Below, piece after piece: positions 15,924-24,644 of a DNA stretch of 64,000 nucleotides. A program made the translations under genes and the position numbers. How positions within the stretch are numbered: the first letter of the stretch is position 1; the number at the start of each line of letters is the position of its first letter. The stretch comes from JAZLDV01 sp045614925 (GTDB lineage: Bacteria > Bacillota_I > Bacilli_A > Erysipelotrichales > Coprobacillaceae), in the NCBI GenBank assembly GCA_045614925.1, contig JAZLDV010000044.1, positions 1 through 64,000 on the forward strand. Direction: 5' to 3'. The notes beneath the pieces are model-generated. The model was not told the origin of the DNA, made no database searches, and saw nothing but the letters and a program-made list of their open reading frames with translations.

Positions 15924-16664
15924 TTATTCTTCTTCGCCTTCATCATAGTTAGCAACATTATGGAAAATTTGGTCAACATCATCACAGTCATTTAATAAGT
16001 TCATTAATCTTTCAAATAACATCATATCTTCACCTTCAAGTTCTACTGTTTCTTGAGGTGTAGTAGTGATTTCATCGATATCAAATTCTACATCTTCTTT
16101 TGCTGCTTCGATAGCGCTTTTGATTTTATATAAATCAGTTGGTTCACCAATAATTTGGATACGTCCGTCATCTAAAGTTTCGATATCTTTAGCATCAACT
16201 TCTCCCATTACTAAAGCTTCTAATACAGCTTCTTCATCCATTCCACCAAATACAATTGTACTTTCTACATCATATAAATAAGATACAGATCCTTCTGCTC
16301 CTAATTTTGCTTTTGATTTAGTGAAAGCAGGACGTACTTGTGATAATGTACGATTAACATTATCAGTTAAACATTTAACAATAACAGTACAATTACCAGG
16401 ACCAAATCCTTCATATTGAACTGGTTCATAGTTTTCAGTTGCACCACTTTTTACTTTATCAATTGCACGTTTAATAACATCTCCAGGTACTTGTTCTTTT
16501 TTAGCTTTTTCTACTAAACGTCTTAAAGCTAAGTTTCCATCTAATTCAGTACCACCAGCTTTAGCTGCTAAATAAATTTCTTTACCATAACGAGAATATA
16601 ATTTAGTTTTCTTAGCTGCAGTTTTAGCCATTGCGACTTTACGTACCTCATGTGCTCTACCCAT
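15924..16664 (-). CDS. YebC/PmpR family protein (TACO1 family, YeeN type)
   Basis: This 246-aa three-domain protein includes SRYGKEIYLAAKAGGTELDG, VQYEGFGPGNCTVIV and TDNVNRTLSQVRPAF, the conserved blocks of the YebC family, closest to the YeeN group. Members have been described as DNA-binding regulators and, more recently, as translation factors that relieve stalling at proline-rich stretches. The first residues (MGRAHEVRK) match the usual MGR/MAG start. SD AAAGGAGG. It is a single-gene unit on the - strand. Confidence 0.93.
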   Translation of the reverse strand: MGRAHEVRKVAMAKTAAKKTKLYSRYGKEIYLAAKAGGTELDGNLALRRLVEKAKKEQVPGDVIKRAIDKVKSGATENYEPVQYEGFGPGNCTVIVKCLTDNVNRTLSQVRPAFTKSKAKLGAEGSVSYLYDVESTIVFGGMDEEAVLEALVMGEVDAKDIETLDDGRIQIIGEPTDLYKIKSAIEAAKEDVEFDIDEITTTPQETVELEGEDMMLFERLMNLLNDCDDVDQIFHNVANYDEGEEE

Positions 16665-16695
16665 TGAATGATTCCTCCTTTAAAATTACTTAAGT

Positions 16696-16724
16696 ATTAT
16701 AAACATTTTTTCACAATTTTTCAA
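16696..16724 (-). promoter_or_regulatory. Promoter of the yebC-family gene
   Basis: On the - strand TTGAAA (16724-16719), exactly 17 bases, TATAAT (16701-16696): a near-consensus sigma-A promoter. Confidence 0.8.
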
Positions 16725-16778
16725 TAAAAAATAGCATATTCTAAGTATTTCGTATAAAATAGAGCAGAGGTGATTTGT

Positions 16779-17945
16779 TTGAAGAAAGTTGTAATTATTG
16801 GAGCAGGTGCTTCAGGAGTATATTTATCAATATTATTAATGAAAAAATGTTTTGGTGATATAGAAGTCATTGTGTTAGAACAAAATGCATCACCTTTAAA
16901 AAAATTATTAGCGACTGGAAACGGAAGATGTAATCTTTCTAATAAAGATATGGATATCAAATATTTTCAAAGTGATGATTTAGATAAGGTAAAAAATATT
17001 ATTGAATCATTTGATGTAAAAAAAGAATTTGAAGATATAGGATTAATGAGTGTATATCAGGGAAACTTACTATACCCTAGAAGTGAACAGGCTTTAACTG
17101 TTAAAAACATTTTTATTAATGAAGCAGAGAATAATGGGGTTAGATTTATATATAATCAGGAAGTTAAATCTATTGAAAAATCTGATTCATATATTGTTTA
17201 TACTCAAGACTGTCGATACAGCGCAGATTATGTAATCTTTGCTATGGGAAGTGAAGCAGGTAAGTTATCAGGTATAAATATGAATCGTTATGATATTTTA
17301 AAAAATCTTAAATTAAAAGTTGAACCATCAATGCCTTCATTGGTTTCATTAAATACTATTCCTTCTTTTAAATCTTTAAAAGGTGTAAGAGTAAAAGGAA
17401 CTTTTACGTTATTAGAACATAATCAATGTGTACATAAAGAAAAAGGTGAATTGTTATTTAGTGATTATGGAGTATCAGGTATTGCTGTTATGCAATTATC
17501 TTCTTTTATAAAAGAAAATCATAATTATGAAATAAGTATAGACTTATTTGATGATTATTCAAATGAAGAATTATTATCCTTTGTAAAAGATAGATTATCA
17601 AAAGGATATGAGCATTTTTATGATGGTTTATTAAATAATAAATTATCACATTATTTTGAATCACAAAATAAGACGAATGCATTAGATATTGTCAGATTAC
17701 TTAAGGATTTCAGAGTAAAAGTAAAAAGTGTAAGAGATAAAGAATTTGCACAAGTATGCAAAGGTGGATTATTATTAGCAGAAACTGATCATAATTTACA
17801 AGTAAAAAAATATCCACATTTATATGTAATAGGAGAAAATTTAAATGTAGCAGGTATGTGTGGAGGATATAATTTGCATTTTGCTTTTGCAAGTGCAAAA
17901 GTTGTAGCAGATGCAATAGAAAGGGAAATCTATGTTAAGAATTAA
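16779..17945 (+). CDS. FAD-dependent oxidoreductase, HI0933/BaiN-like (aminoacetone oxidase family)
   Basis: This 388-aa flavoprotein has VVIIGAGASGVYLSI (Rossmann dinucleotide-binding, residues 4-18), LATGNGRCNLSN, and a C-terminal GMCGGYNLHFAFASAK block. These are diagnostic of the HI0933-like family that includes BaiN. The substrate is unknown for most members. The start is taken as TTG 16779: AGAGGTGAT ends 5-6 bases before it and the protein then starts MKKVVIIGAG, the normal family beginning. It overlaps the next flavoprotein gene by 14 bases. Confidence 0.83.
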   Translation: MKKVVIIGAGASGVYLSILLMKKCFGDIEVIVLEQNASPLKKLLATGNGRCNLSNKDMDIKYFQSDDLDKVKNIIESFDVKKEFEDIGLMSVYQGNLLYPRSEQALTVKNIFINEAENNGVRFIYNQEVKSIEKSDSYIVYTQDCRYSADYVIFAMGSEAGKLSGINMNRYDILKNLKLKVEPSMPSLVSLNTIPSFKSLKGVRVKGTFTLLEHNQCVHKEKGELLFSDYGVSGIAVMQLSSFIKENHNYEISIDLFDDYSNEELLSFVKDRLSKGYEHFYDGLLNNKLSHYFESQNKTNALDIVRLLKDFRVKVKSVRDKEFAQVCKGGLLLAETDHNLQVKKYPHLYVIGENLNVAGMCGGYNLHFAFASAKVVADAIEREIYVKN

Positions 17946-19494
17946 TAATATTAAAGTTAATTTACAAAAAAGAAATGATAAAAAGATTTTATCTCAATAT
18001 TTAAATATTAGAGAAAAAGAAATTTTAGATATCAAAATCGCAAAAATATCCATTGATGCAAGACGTTCAAAAGTGTCTTGGATTATATCATATGATTTTT
18101 GTGTAGAAGATGAAGAAAAGATATTAAATGCTTATCCTCAAGTTCAAAGAGTTCAGCCATATGTATATGAATATCTTCCATCAAATGAAGAAAAGACAGT
18201 TGTTGTTGGAAGCGGTCCGGCAGGATTATTTTGTGCTTATGTATTAGCTAAATCAGGGAACAAAGTTATTGTTGTTGAACGTGGTAAAAAAATTGAAGAT
18301 CGTATTTTAGATGTAGAAAATTTAATGCAAAATGGTATTTTAAATAATGAAAGTAATATTGCTTTTGGTGAAGGTGGAGCAGGAACTTTTTCAGATGGAA
18401 AATTAACGACTGGTGTAAAAAACAAAAGATTAAAATATGTTTTAGAAACATTTGTTCACTATGGAGCACCTGAGGATATTTTATATTTAGGAAAACCACA
18501 TATTGGAACTGATTATTTACGTTCAGTTATTGTGAACATGAGAAAAGATATGGAATCAATGGGTGTAGAGTTTTTATTTGAAACTCAAATGATTTCATTT
18601 AATGATTTAAGAAATAGTAAAGAAGTCGTTTTAAAACACAATAATAATGAATTTTCTATAAATTGTGATAATATAGTCTTAGCCATAGGTCATAGTGCTA
18701 GAGATACATATGAAATGTTATATGAAAAAGGTATGGATATGGAGCAAAAAAGTTTTGCAGTAGGAGTCCGTATTGAACAATTACAAAAAACAATCAATGA
18801 AATTCAATACAAAAAAAGTGCAAATTCTTCATTCTTAAAAGCAGCTCCTTATAAATTAGCTGTACATACAAATGACAAAAGAGGAGTTTATACATTCTGT
18901 ATGTGCCCAGGAGGTTATGTTGTCCCATCGCAACATGAATCACAAACACTATGTGTTAATGGTATGAGTTATTATGCACGTGATGGAGTCAATGCAAACA
19001 GTGCAATTTTAGTTAATGTGAATACTGAAGATTATCAGAGTTCACATCCTTTAGCAGGTATTGAATTCCAAAGACAATTAGAACGTAAGGCTTATGAATT
19101 AGGGGGAAATAATGGTTTTGCACCTATAAGTAAAGTTGTAGACTACTTAGAAGATAAAGAAACTGTTGTTTTAGGTGATGTCATTCCATCATTTTCATAT
19201 GGATATACATTAACTAATTTAAATCATTTATTTCCTTCATTTATTAACAAAGCATTAAAAGAAGGTCTAGTGTTAATGAATCAGAAAATGCCAGGATTTA
19301 TTGATGAACATACAGTTTTAACAGGTGTAGAAGCTAGAAGTTCTGCACCAGTCAGATTGGTGAGAGGATCATCATATCATTCTTCAATTCATAAAATTTA
19401 TCCAATTGGGGAAGGGGCAGGTTATGCTGGAGGAATTATGTCTGCTGCATTAGATGGAATCTTATGTGCAGAAATGATTTTGAAAGGAGAATAA
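17932..19494 (+). CDS. FAD-dependent dehydrogenase (COG2509 family)
   Basis: This 520-aa protein has an N-terminal domain of about 85 residues, then VVVGSGPAGLFCAYVLAKSG (about 91-110), GEGGAGTFSDGKL and a C-terminal GEGAGYAGGIMSAALDG FAD-binding end. This matches the large uncharacterised COG2509 dehydrogenases, sometimes named after geranylgeranyl reductase-like folds. Function unknown. Coupled to the preceding flavoprotein by a 14-base overlap and followed directly by ktrB. Confidence 0.85.
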   Translation: MLRINNIKVNLQKRNDKKILSQYLNIREKEILDIKIAKISIDARRSKVSWIISYDFCVEDEEKILNAYPQVQRVQPYVYEYLPSNEEKTVVVGSGPAGLFCAYVLAKSGNKVIVVERGKKIEDRILDVENLMQNGILNNESNIAFGEGGAGTFSDGKLTTGVKNKRLKYVLETFVHYGAPEDILYLGKPHIGTDYLRSVIVNMRKDMESMGVEFLFETQMISFNDLRNSKEVVLKHNNNEFSINCDNIVLAIGHSARDTYEMLYEKGMDMEQKSFAVGVRIEQLQKTINEIQYKKSANSSFLKAAPYKLAVHTNDKRGVYTFCMCPGGYVVPSQHESQTLCVNGMSYYARDGVNANSAILVNVNTEDYQSSHPLAGIEFQRQLERKAYELGGNNGFAPISKVVDYLEDKETVVLGDVIPSFSYGYTLTNLNHLFPSFINKALKEGLVLMNQKMPGFIDEHTVLTGVEARSSAPVRLVRGSSYHSSIHKIYPIGEGAGYAGGIMSAALDGILCAEMILKGE

Positions 19495-19495
19495 A

Positions 19496-20881
19496 ATGAA
19501 ACAGATTGATCAATTATTAAAAAAGATGTCTCCTACAAGATTGATCGCTTTAAGTTTTTTTCTAGTCATATTTGTAGGAGCTATGATATTATCATTAGAT
19601 ATTTGTAATAGAGGAAGTTCAACTTCCTTTATAAATCATTTATTTATTGCTACATCAGCGACATGTGTAACAGGTTTAGTTCCTGTTGTTGTGGCGCAGC
19701 AATATAGTTTAGTAGGTCAGATTGTTATTATTATATTAATTCAAATTGGTGGATTAGGATTTTTAACTTTATTAAATGTATTTTATGTATTTATGCATAA
19801 AAAACTATCATTAAAAAATAAAATTATGATGCAGGAAGCATTGAATCAGGAATCTTTAAAAGATATAAGTCTATATATCAAAAGAGTATTTCTTTATACA
19901 TTTACTATCGAATTCATTGGTGCTATTTGTTTGAGTTTTGTATTTATACCTGAATTTGGATTGAAAGGACTATATTATAGTTTATTTCATAGTATATCTG
20001 CTTTTTGTAATGCAGGATTTGATGTTTTAGGTCCATCATCTTTAATGCCTTATTATAATCATCTTTGGATTAATATTGTTATTAGTTTATTGATTATAAT
20101 GGGTGGTATTGGATTTGTCGTAATGATTGAAATTAGACATTCTTTATTGGCATATAAAAATAAATACAAAACATTTTCTTTAAAAAGATATGTACAGTCA
20201 ATCTCATTACATACAAAAATAGTCTTAATAACAACAGTCATTTTGATTTTATTAGGCATGATTATGTTTTTATTATTAGAATATAATAATCCTGAGACTA
20301 TAAAAATGATGCCTTTAAAAGATAAATTGATTGTAAGTTATTTTCAATCAGTGACATTAAGAACAGCAGGCTTTGCCTCAGTAGATATGAGTGCTTTAAA
20401 CCCTGCTACAAAATTAATGATGTCAGTTATTATGTTTATAGGTGGTTCTCCAGCTGGAACAGCTGGTGGTATAAAAACAGTTACTTTTGTTATGATGATT
20501 TTACATGTTTATTCTCTAATCAAAGGGAGTGAAAATGTTCATGTTTTTGGTAAGTCCATTGATTCTAATATTATCAAAAGATCTTTATCAATTGTTATTG
20601 TGAGTTTTATGATATGTATTAGTGGATTATTCTTATTAAGTGTAAGTGAAAATATTGATTTAGTTGATTTGGTATTTGAAGTATTTTCTGCATTTGCAAC
20701 TGTAGGATTAACTGCAGGAGTAACGCCAATTCTTAGCGTAAGCGGTAAAATAATTGTTATATTGCTGATGTATATTGGACGTATTGGTCCTATTACAATG
20801 GTTTTATTATTTGCAAGTCGATATAATTCAAAGAAAGGAAAAGACATTGTTTATGCAAAAGAAAATGTCTTAATAGGTTAA
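19496..20881 (+). CDS. ktrB: Ktr/Trk-type potassium uptake membrane subunit
   Basis: This 461-aa TrkH/TrkG/KtrB-family protein has four M1-P-M2 repeats. Selectivity-loop glycines are visible in ATCVTGLVPVV, SAFCNAGFD, TLRTAGFASVD and FATVGLTAGVTP, and GGSPAGTAGGIKT lies in the third M2 hinge. It forms the K+ (with Na+) conducting dimer gated by the cytoplasmic KtrA ring. SD AAAGGAG is strong. The KtrA gene follows after three bases. Confidence 0.93.
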   Translation: MKQIDQLLKKMSPTRLIALSFFLVIFVGAMILSLDICNRGSSTSFINHLFIATSATCVTGLVPVVVAQQYSLVGQIVIIILIQIGGLGFLTLLNVFYVFMHKKLSLKNKIMMQEALNQESLKDISLYIKRVFLYTFTIEFIGAICLSFVFIPEFGLKGLYYSLFHSISAFCNAGFDVLGPSSLMPYYNHLWINIVISLLIIMGGIGFVVMIEIRHSLLAYKNKYKTFSLKRYVQSISLHTKIVLITTVILILLGMIMFLLLEYNNPETIKMMPLKDKLIVSYFQSVTLRTAGFASVDMSALNPATKLMMSVIMFIGGSPAGTAGGIKTVTFVMMILHVYSLIKGSENVHVFGKSIDSNIIKRSLSIVIVSFMICISGLFLLSVSENIDLVDLVFEVFSAFATVGLTAGVTPILSVSGKIIVILLMYIGRIGPITMVLLFASRYNSKKGKDIVYAKENVLIG

Positions 20882-20884
20882 TAT

Positions 20885-21550
20885 ATGGATAAACAATATG
20901 TTGTGTTAGGATTAGGAATTTTTGGTTCAACTATCTGTAAGACATTATCATCATTTGGATGTGAGGTTTTAGCTGTAGATATTGATAGTGAGTGCGTCGA
21001 TCGTGTAAGTGAATATACAACAAAAGCAGTTGTTGGAGATATTACTGATAAAGATTTTTTAATTAGTTTAGGAATTGATGAATTTGATGTAGGTATTGTT
21101 GCAATTGGTGATCATTTAGAAGAATGTATACTAGGTGTAATGAACTTAAAAGAATTAGGAATTCCATTAGTCATTGCTAAAGCAAGAAATAAACGTTTTA
21201 AAGAAGTGTTAGAAAAAGTAGGTGCTGATCGTGTTATTCGTCCTGAAAAAGAAATGGGGATGAAAGTTGCAAGATCACTTCTTAGAAAAAATATTACTGA
21301 CATGATTGAAATAGACGATAATTATAGTATTGCAGATATGATGGCACCTGCATCATGGGTTGGTAAAACTTTAGCTGAATTAAATGTAAGAGCTAAATAT
21401 AGTATGAATGTTTTAGGATTAAAAGATCCTCAAACAAAAGTCTTATCATTAAATGTTGATCCACATTATATTATAAAAGAAAACGATGAGTTCTTAATGA
21501 TAGCAGAAACTGAAAAAATCGAAAAATTTGATTATTTAATTTTAAAGTAA
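20885..21550 (+). CDS. ktrA: Ktr potassium uptake regulatory subunit (RCK)
   Basis: This 221-aa cytoplasmic gating subunit has an N-terminal RCK-N Rossmann domain, VVLGLGIFGSTICKTLSSFG then AVDIDSE, which binds ATP/ADP or NAD(H), and a C-terminal RCK-C domain (about 135-221). RCK-C domains of KtrA bind c-di-AMP in other Firmicutes. The SD is weak, consistent with coupling to ktrB. A terminator follows directly. Confidence 0.93.
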   Translation: MDKQYVVLGLGIFGSTICKTLSSFGCEVLAVDIDSECVDRVSEYTTKAVVGDITDKDFLISLGIDEFDVGIVAIGDHLEECILGVMNLKELGIPLVIAKARNKRFKEVLEKVGADRVIRPEKEMGMKVARSLLRKNITDMIEIDDNYSIADMMAPASWVGKTLAELNVRAKYSMNVLGLKDPQTKVLSLNVDPHYIIKENDEFLMIAETEKIEKFDYLILK

Positions 21551-21570
21551 GTTGAAAAACTTACTTTTTT
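21545..21570 (+). terminator. Terminator after ktrA
   Basis: 9-bp stem (21545-21553 with 21558-21566, AAGTAAGTT arm), GAAA tetraloop, T6 tail. The stem begins inside the ktrA stop region. Confidence 0.9.
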
Positions 21571-21622
21571 CTTTTCTATTAGCAATTTTTATTATATAAA
21601 TGTTCATTTAAAGTTAACAACA

Positions 21623-21631
21623 TGATATTAT
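21623..21631 (+). promoter_or_regulatory. Extended -10 promoter of the zinc-ribbon/Hsp70-like operon
   Basis: TGATATTAT (one mismatch in the -10), 21 bases before the start of the next gene; no clear -35. Confidence 0.4.
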
Positions 21632-21652
21632 TATATGTATGAGGTGAAAGTG

Positions 21653-22045
21653 ATGAAAGAAAAATTTTTAAGATTCATGCAAGGAAGATATGGTGTCGAT
21701 GCACTTAATCGCGGATTATTATCTTTGTGTATAGTTTTAATAATTATTAATATATTTGCAGATAGTTTTATTATAACATGTGTTATGTATGGAGTCTGGT
21801 TAATTATGATGTTTAGAATGTTTTCAAAAAATATTTATAAACGATATAATGAAAATATGAAATATTTAAGTTATATGAAACCATTGGAAAGATACAAAAA
21901 TTTATTAGAAAAACAAAAAAATGATCCTAACCATAAATATTTCAGATGTCCATCATGTAAACAATTAGTCAGAGTTCCTAGAGGAAAAGGTAAAATTACA
22001 ATTACATGTCCAAAATGTCAAAAACAGTTTGATAGAAAAAGTTAG
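21653..22045 (+). CDS. Membrane protein with C-terminal zinc ribbon, unknown function
   Basis: This 130-aa protein has two hydrophobic segments at about residues 17-53, a basic amphipathic stretch, then a four-cysteine zinc ribbon CPSCKQ...CPKCQKQ near the C-terminus. The ribbon is of the general zinc-ribbon/FmdB-like kind and could bind nucleic acid or protein at the cytoplasmic face. No named family is recognised. The start at 21653 follows GAGGTGAAAG. Eighteen bases separate it from the degenerate Hsp70 gene, so the two are probably one operon. Confidence 0.75.
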   Translation: MKEKFLRFMQGRYGVDALNRGLLSLCIVLIIINIFADSFIITCVMYGVWLIMMFRMFSKNIYKRYNENMKYLSYMKPLERYKNLLEKQKNDPNHKYFRCPSCKQLVRVPRGKGKITITCPKCQKQFDRKS

Positions 22046-22062
22046 TGAATAGAGGTGATACT

Positions 22063-23109
22063 ATGAATCGTATCATAGGTATAAATTTAGGAAGTATGAA
22101 TTGTTGTGTTTGTGCCTGCAAGGATAATAAAATGATTATTATACCAAATAGTGAAGGGTATAATGTTACACCATCAGTCATGTCCTACAATAAAGATAAT
22201 GAATTGTTAATTGGTGTACAAGCAAAAAGACAGTCATTAATCAATATTGAAAATACTTCTTCTTTATTAGAAAATTATTTAAATGATAACCAATCAGATA
22301 TAAATCAAACATTATTAAAAAGACTCATAGAAAATTCTTCACAATATTTATCAGATCAAATAAATGAAGTTGTATTGGCACTGCCTTATATTGATCGTAA
22401 TGATTATTCTAAATTGTGTGAACCATTAGGTATAAAAGTAAAACAAACTATTAGTGAATCTGAAGCGATTGCTTTAGCTTATCAGCAAGATCATAATGAT
22501 GAAATCATTATGATTGTCAATTTAGATGAAGCCTTTTATCATGTTTCAATTGCAGAAATAGAAAAAGATGGAGTTGAAATACTGAGTGAGCAAAGTATTG
22601 ATTTAAAAGGATATGATTTTACTCAATGTATAAGTGATTATCTTGTAGAAAATTTTTTAGAAGTTCATAACATTGATTTAAGTCATGATTATATTGCATT
22701 AAAAAGAATATATGATTCTGCTAATAAGGCAAAAAAAGAGTTATCTTCTTCTTTGTCTTCACGCATTTTGATCCCTTATATCCAAACAAACAAATTTGGT
22801 CCTATCAATCTGGATGTTACATTAATGCGATCTAAGTTTAATCATATTTGCAGACATTTAATTTCAAAACTGCAGATACCTATATTTAATGCATTGAATG
22901 AAGCAAGGTTATTGCCTGGAGAAATAGATCGTATATTATTAGTTGGAGGAAGTACTCGTATTCCTATTATTCAAGACAAGATAAAAGAAATTGTAGGAAT
23001 TATGCCTTCTTCTATTTTAAATAATAATGAGTCTATTGCTTTAGGGGCAGCAATATTAGCTAATGATTTAGCATTTATAAAAAAATATAAAGATAAAAAT
23101 CCAAAATAA
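22063..23109 (+). CDS. Degenerate Hsp70/DnaK-like protein, nucleotide-binding domain only
   Basis: This 348-aa protein aligns along the DnaK nucleotide-binding domain, ending where the linker would begin; there is no substrate-binding domain. Hsp70 marks are IIGINLGSMNCCV, IPNSEGYNVTPSV, and an intact adenosine motif LLVGGSTRIPIIQ. Catalytic positions are changed: DnaK Asp8 is Asn8, Lys70 is Glu, and the phosphate-2 motif DLGGGTFD reads NLDEAFYH. ATP hydrolysis is therefore unlikely, and a binding or scaffold role is inferred. It is a probable paralogue rather than the housekeeping dnaK. SD AGAGGTGAT sets the start. The stop lies inside a terminator stem. Confidence 0.85.
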   Translation: MNRIIGINLGSMNCCVCACKDNKMIIIPNSEGYNVTPSVMSYNKDNELLIGVQAKRQSLINIENTSSLLENYLNDNQSDINQTLLKRLIENSSQYLSDQINEVVLALPYIDRNDYSKLCEPLGIKVKQTISESEAIALAYQQDHNDEIIMIVNLDEAFYHVSIAEIEKDGVEILSEQSIDLKGYDFTQCISDYLVENFLEVHNIDLSHDYIALKRIYDSANKAKKELSSSLSSRILIPYIQTNKFGPINLDVTLMRSKFNHICRHLISKLQIPIFNALNEARLLPGEIDRILLVGGSTRIPIIQDKIKEIVGIMPSSILNNNESIALGAAILANDLAFIKKYKDKNPK

Positions 23110-23124
23110 TATTGGATTTTTTTC
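23095..23124 (+). terminator. Terminator after the Hsp70-like gene
   Basis: 10-bp stem (23095-23104 with 23112-23121, AAAAATCCAA arm) and T-run; the stop codon of the gene lies in the loop. Confidence 0.85.
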
Positions 23125-23138
23125 GTAAGGAGAAATAT

Positions 23139-23660
23139 ATGTATATAGAAAGTGAAAGATTAATTATAAGACCATATACTTTAAATGATATAGAAGATTT
23201 GTATCAGATTATATCAGATAAAGAAACAATGAAATATTTTAATAATGTATATAATAGAGAAAGAACACGTTATTGGATTGAATGGAGTATCAATCATTAT
23301 AATAACTATGGATATTCTTTTTGTGCAGTTATTTTAAAAGAAAATAATAAAATGATTGGTAATTGTGGTTTAACGATGCAAAATATAAATGGAACAATGT
23401 GTCCAGAAATAGGGTATCATATTAACAAGCATTACTGGAGACAAGGAATTGGCAGTGAGGCTGCAAAAATGGTGAGAGATTGGGCGTTTTTAAATACACC
23501 TTATAATGAATTATATTCTTATATGAGTGAAAATAATATTCCTTCTAGTAAAGTTGCAATTCAAAATGGTATGTCACTTTCTGGCAAATATCAAGAAGAG
23601 GGTATAACTTATCTTATATATAAAATCACAAGGACAGAGTGGGAAAATGTGAACAAATGA
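23139..23660 (+). CDS. GNAT family N-acetyltransferase
   Basis: This 173-aa RimJ/RimL-type GNAT begins MYIESERLIIRPYTLNDIED. Motif A is EIGYHINKHYWRQGIGSEAA (acetyl-CoA loop WRQGIG), followed by NIPSSKVAIQNGM. The acceptor is unknown. Start at 23139 follows AAGGAG; the longer TTG frame starts in the terminator. It has no visible intrinsic terminator and runs into the DnaA-box cluster. Confidence 0.85.
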   Translation: MYIESERLIIRPYTLNDIEDLYQIISDKETMKYFNNVYNRERTRYWIEWSINHYNNYGYSFCAVILKENNKMIGNCGLTMQNINGTMCPEIGYHINKHYWRQGIGSEAAKMVRDWAFLNTPYNELYSYMSENNIPSSKVAIQNGMSLSGKYQEEGITYLIYKITRTEWENVNK

Positions 23661-23764
23661 TAAGTTATTCACATTTTGTGGATAATTATACACATTGTGT
23701 GTAACAATAATATAATGTGAATAACTTTGTGAATAAATATCAAAATATAATAAAGTTACTCACA
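23648..23764. promoter_or_regulatory. DnaA-box cluster upstream of murI
   Basis: Five perfect TTATNCACA boxes: 23665-23673 (+), 23677-23685 (-), 23686-23694 (+), 23716-23724 (-), 23728-23736 (-). Three further sites have one mismatch: 23648-23656 (-), 23696-23704 (-), 23756-23764 (+). One perfect box (TTATCCACA) is the consensus. Two boxes form a near-perfect inverted repeat around 23686-23704. No dnaA or dnaN lies nearby, so this resembles the DnaA-box clusters of Bacillus that titrate or regulate DnaA rather than oriC. Confidence 0.8.
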
Positions 23765-23780
23765 AATAGTATGACAGTTC

Positions 23781-23809
23781 TTTTCATAAATAAAAAAATA
23801 GAGTAAAAT
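23781..23809 (+). promoter_or_regulatory. Candidate promoter of murI
   Basis: TTTTCA (23781-23786), 17 bases, TAAAAT (23804-23809), just downstream of the DnaA-box cluster. Confidence 0.5.
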
Positions 23810-23826
23810 AGATTCAGGTGATATAG

Positions 23827-24597
23827 ATGAAAATAGGTATTTTTGATTCTGGTATTGGTGGTTTAAGTGTATTGTATGAAGCAATGCAAAGATATCCACA
23901 TGCTAGTTACATTTATTATGCGGATAAAAAGAATGTTCCATATGGTGAAAAAACAAGAGAACAGGTTTTAGAATATGTAAAAGAGATTTTTGATTTTTTA
24001 ATTGATAAAGGTTGTGATGCAATTGTTATCGCTTGTAATACAGCAACTTCTGTAGCAACAAAACAATTAAGAAGTACATATCCTATTCCAATTATTGGAA
24101 TGGAACCAGCGGTTAAAAAAGCTGTTGAACTATATAGACATACAAATAAAAGAATATTAGTTGCAGCAACCCCAATTACCATTACGGGAGATAAATTAAA
24201 TAAATTAATAGAATCATTGAACTATGATTATATAGATACAATAGCCTTACCAATGCTTGTACGTTTTGCAGAAAAAGGTGATTTTGATTCTTTAGAAGTT
24301 AAGCAATATTTACATGATATATTTAAGGATTATAAATTTAATGATTATGAAGCCATTGTATTAGGTTGTACTCATTTTAATTATTTTAAAAAGGAATTAA
24401 AGGCTTTATTTGGTGATCATATTCATTTTGTTGATGGAAATCAGGGAACAATAAATCATTTATTGAGTCAATTAGATTTAAAACAAGAGTCACATCATTT
24501 AGATATTTATTATTCTAAAGAGAAAATAAATGATGAAGAATTGAATAATATTCAAGTATATTTTAATAAATTAGATGAAGTTTATAATATCTTATAA
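23827..24597 (+). CDS. murI: Glutamate racemase
   Basis: This 256-aa cofactor-independent racemase makes D-glutamate for peptidoglycan. The catalytic cysteines are Cys70 in ACNTAT and Cys181 in GCTHF, and the N-terminus IGIFDSGIGGLSVL is the family signature. Length is normal (about 260-270). SD AGGTGATATAG is well placed. The DnaA-box cluster immediately upstream could place it under DnaA control. Confidence 0.96.
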   Translation: MKIGIFDSGIGGLSVLYEAMQRYPHASYIYYADKKNVPYGEKTREQVLEYVKEIFDFLIDKGCDAIVIACNTATSVATKQLRSTYPIPIIGMEPAVKKAVELYRHTNKRILVAATPITITGDKLNKLIESLNYDYIDTIALPMLVRFAEKGDFDSLEVKQYLHDIFKDYKFNDYEAIVLGCTHFNYFKKELKALFGDHIHFVDGNQGTINHLLSQLDLKQESHHLDIYYSKEKINDEELNNIQVYFNKLDEVYNIL

Positions 24598-24644
24598 ATT
24601 ATGTAACTTTTGAATTGATGATTTAAATTAGAAAGGAATATATT

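Noticed and set aside
23648..23764. oriC
   Set aside because: DnaA boxes are dense, but no dnaA, dnaN, recF, gyrB or rpmH lies near and the AT-rich unwinding region is not distinct from the background. A non-origin DnaA cluster is more likely.
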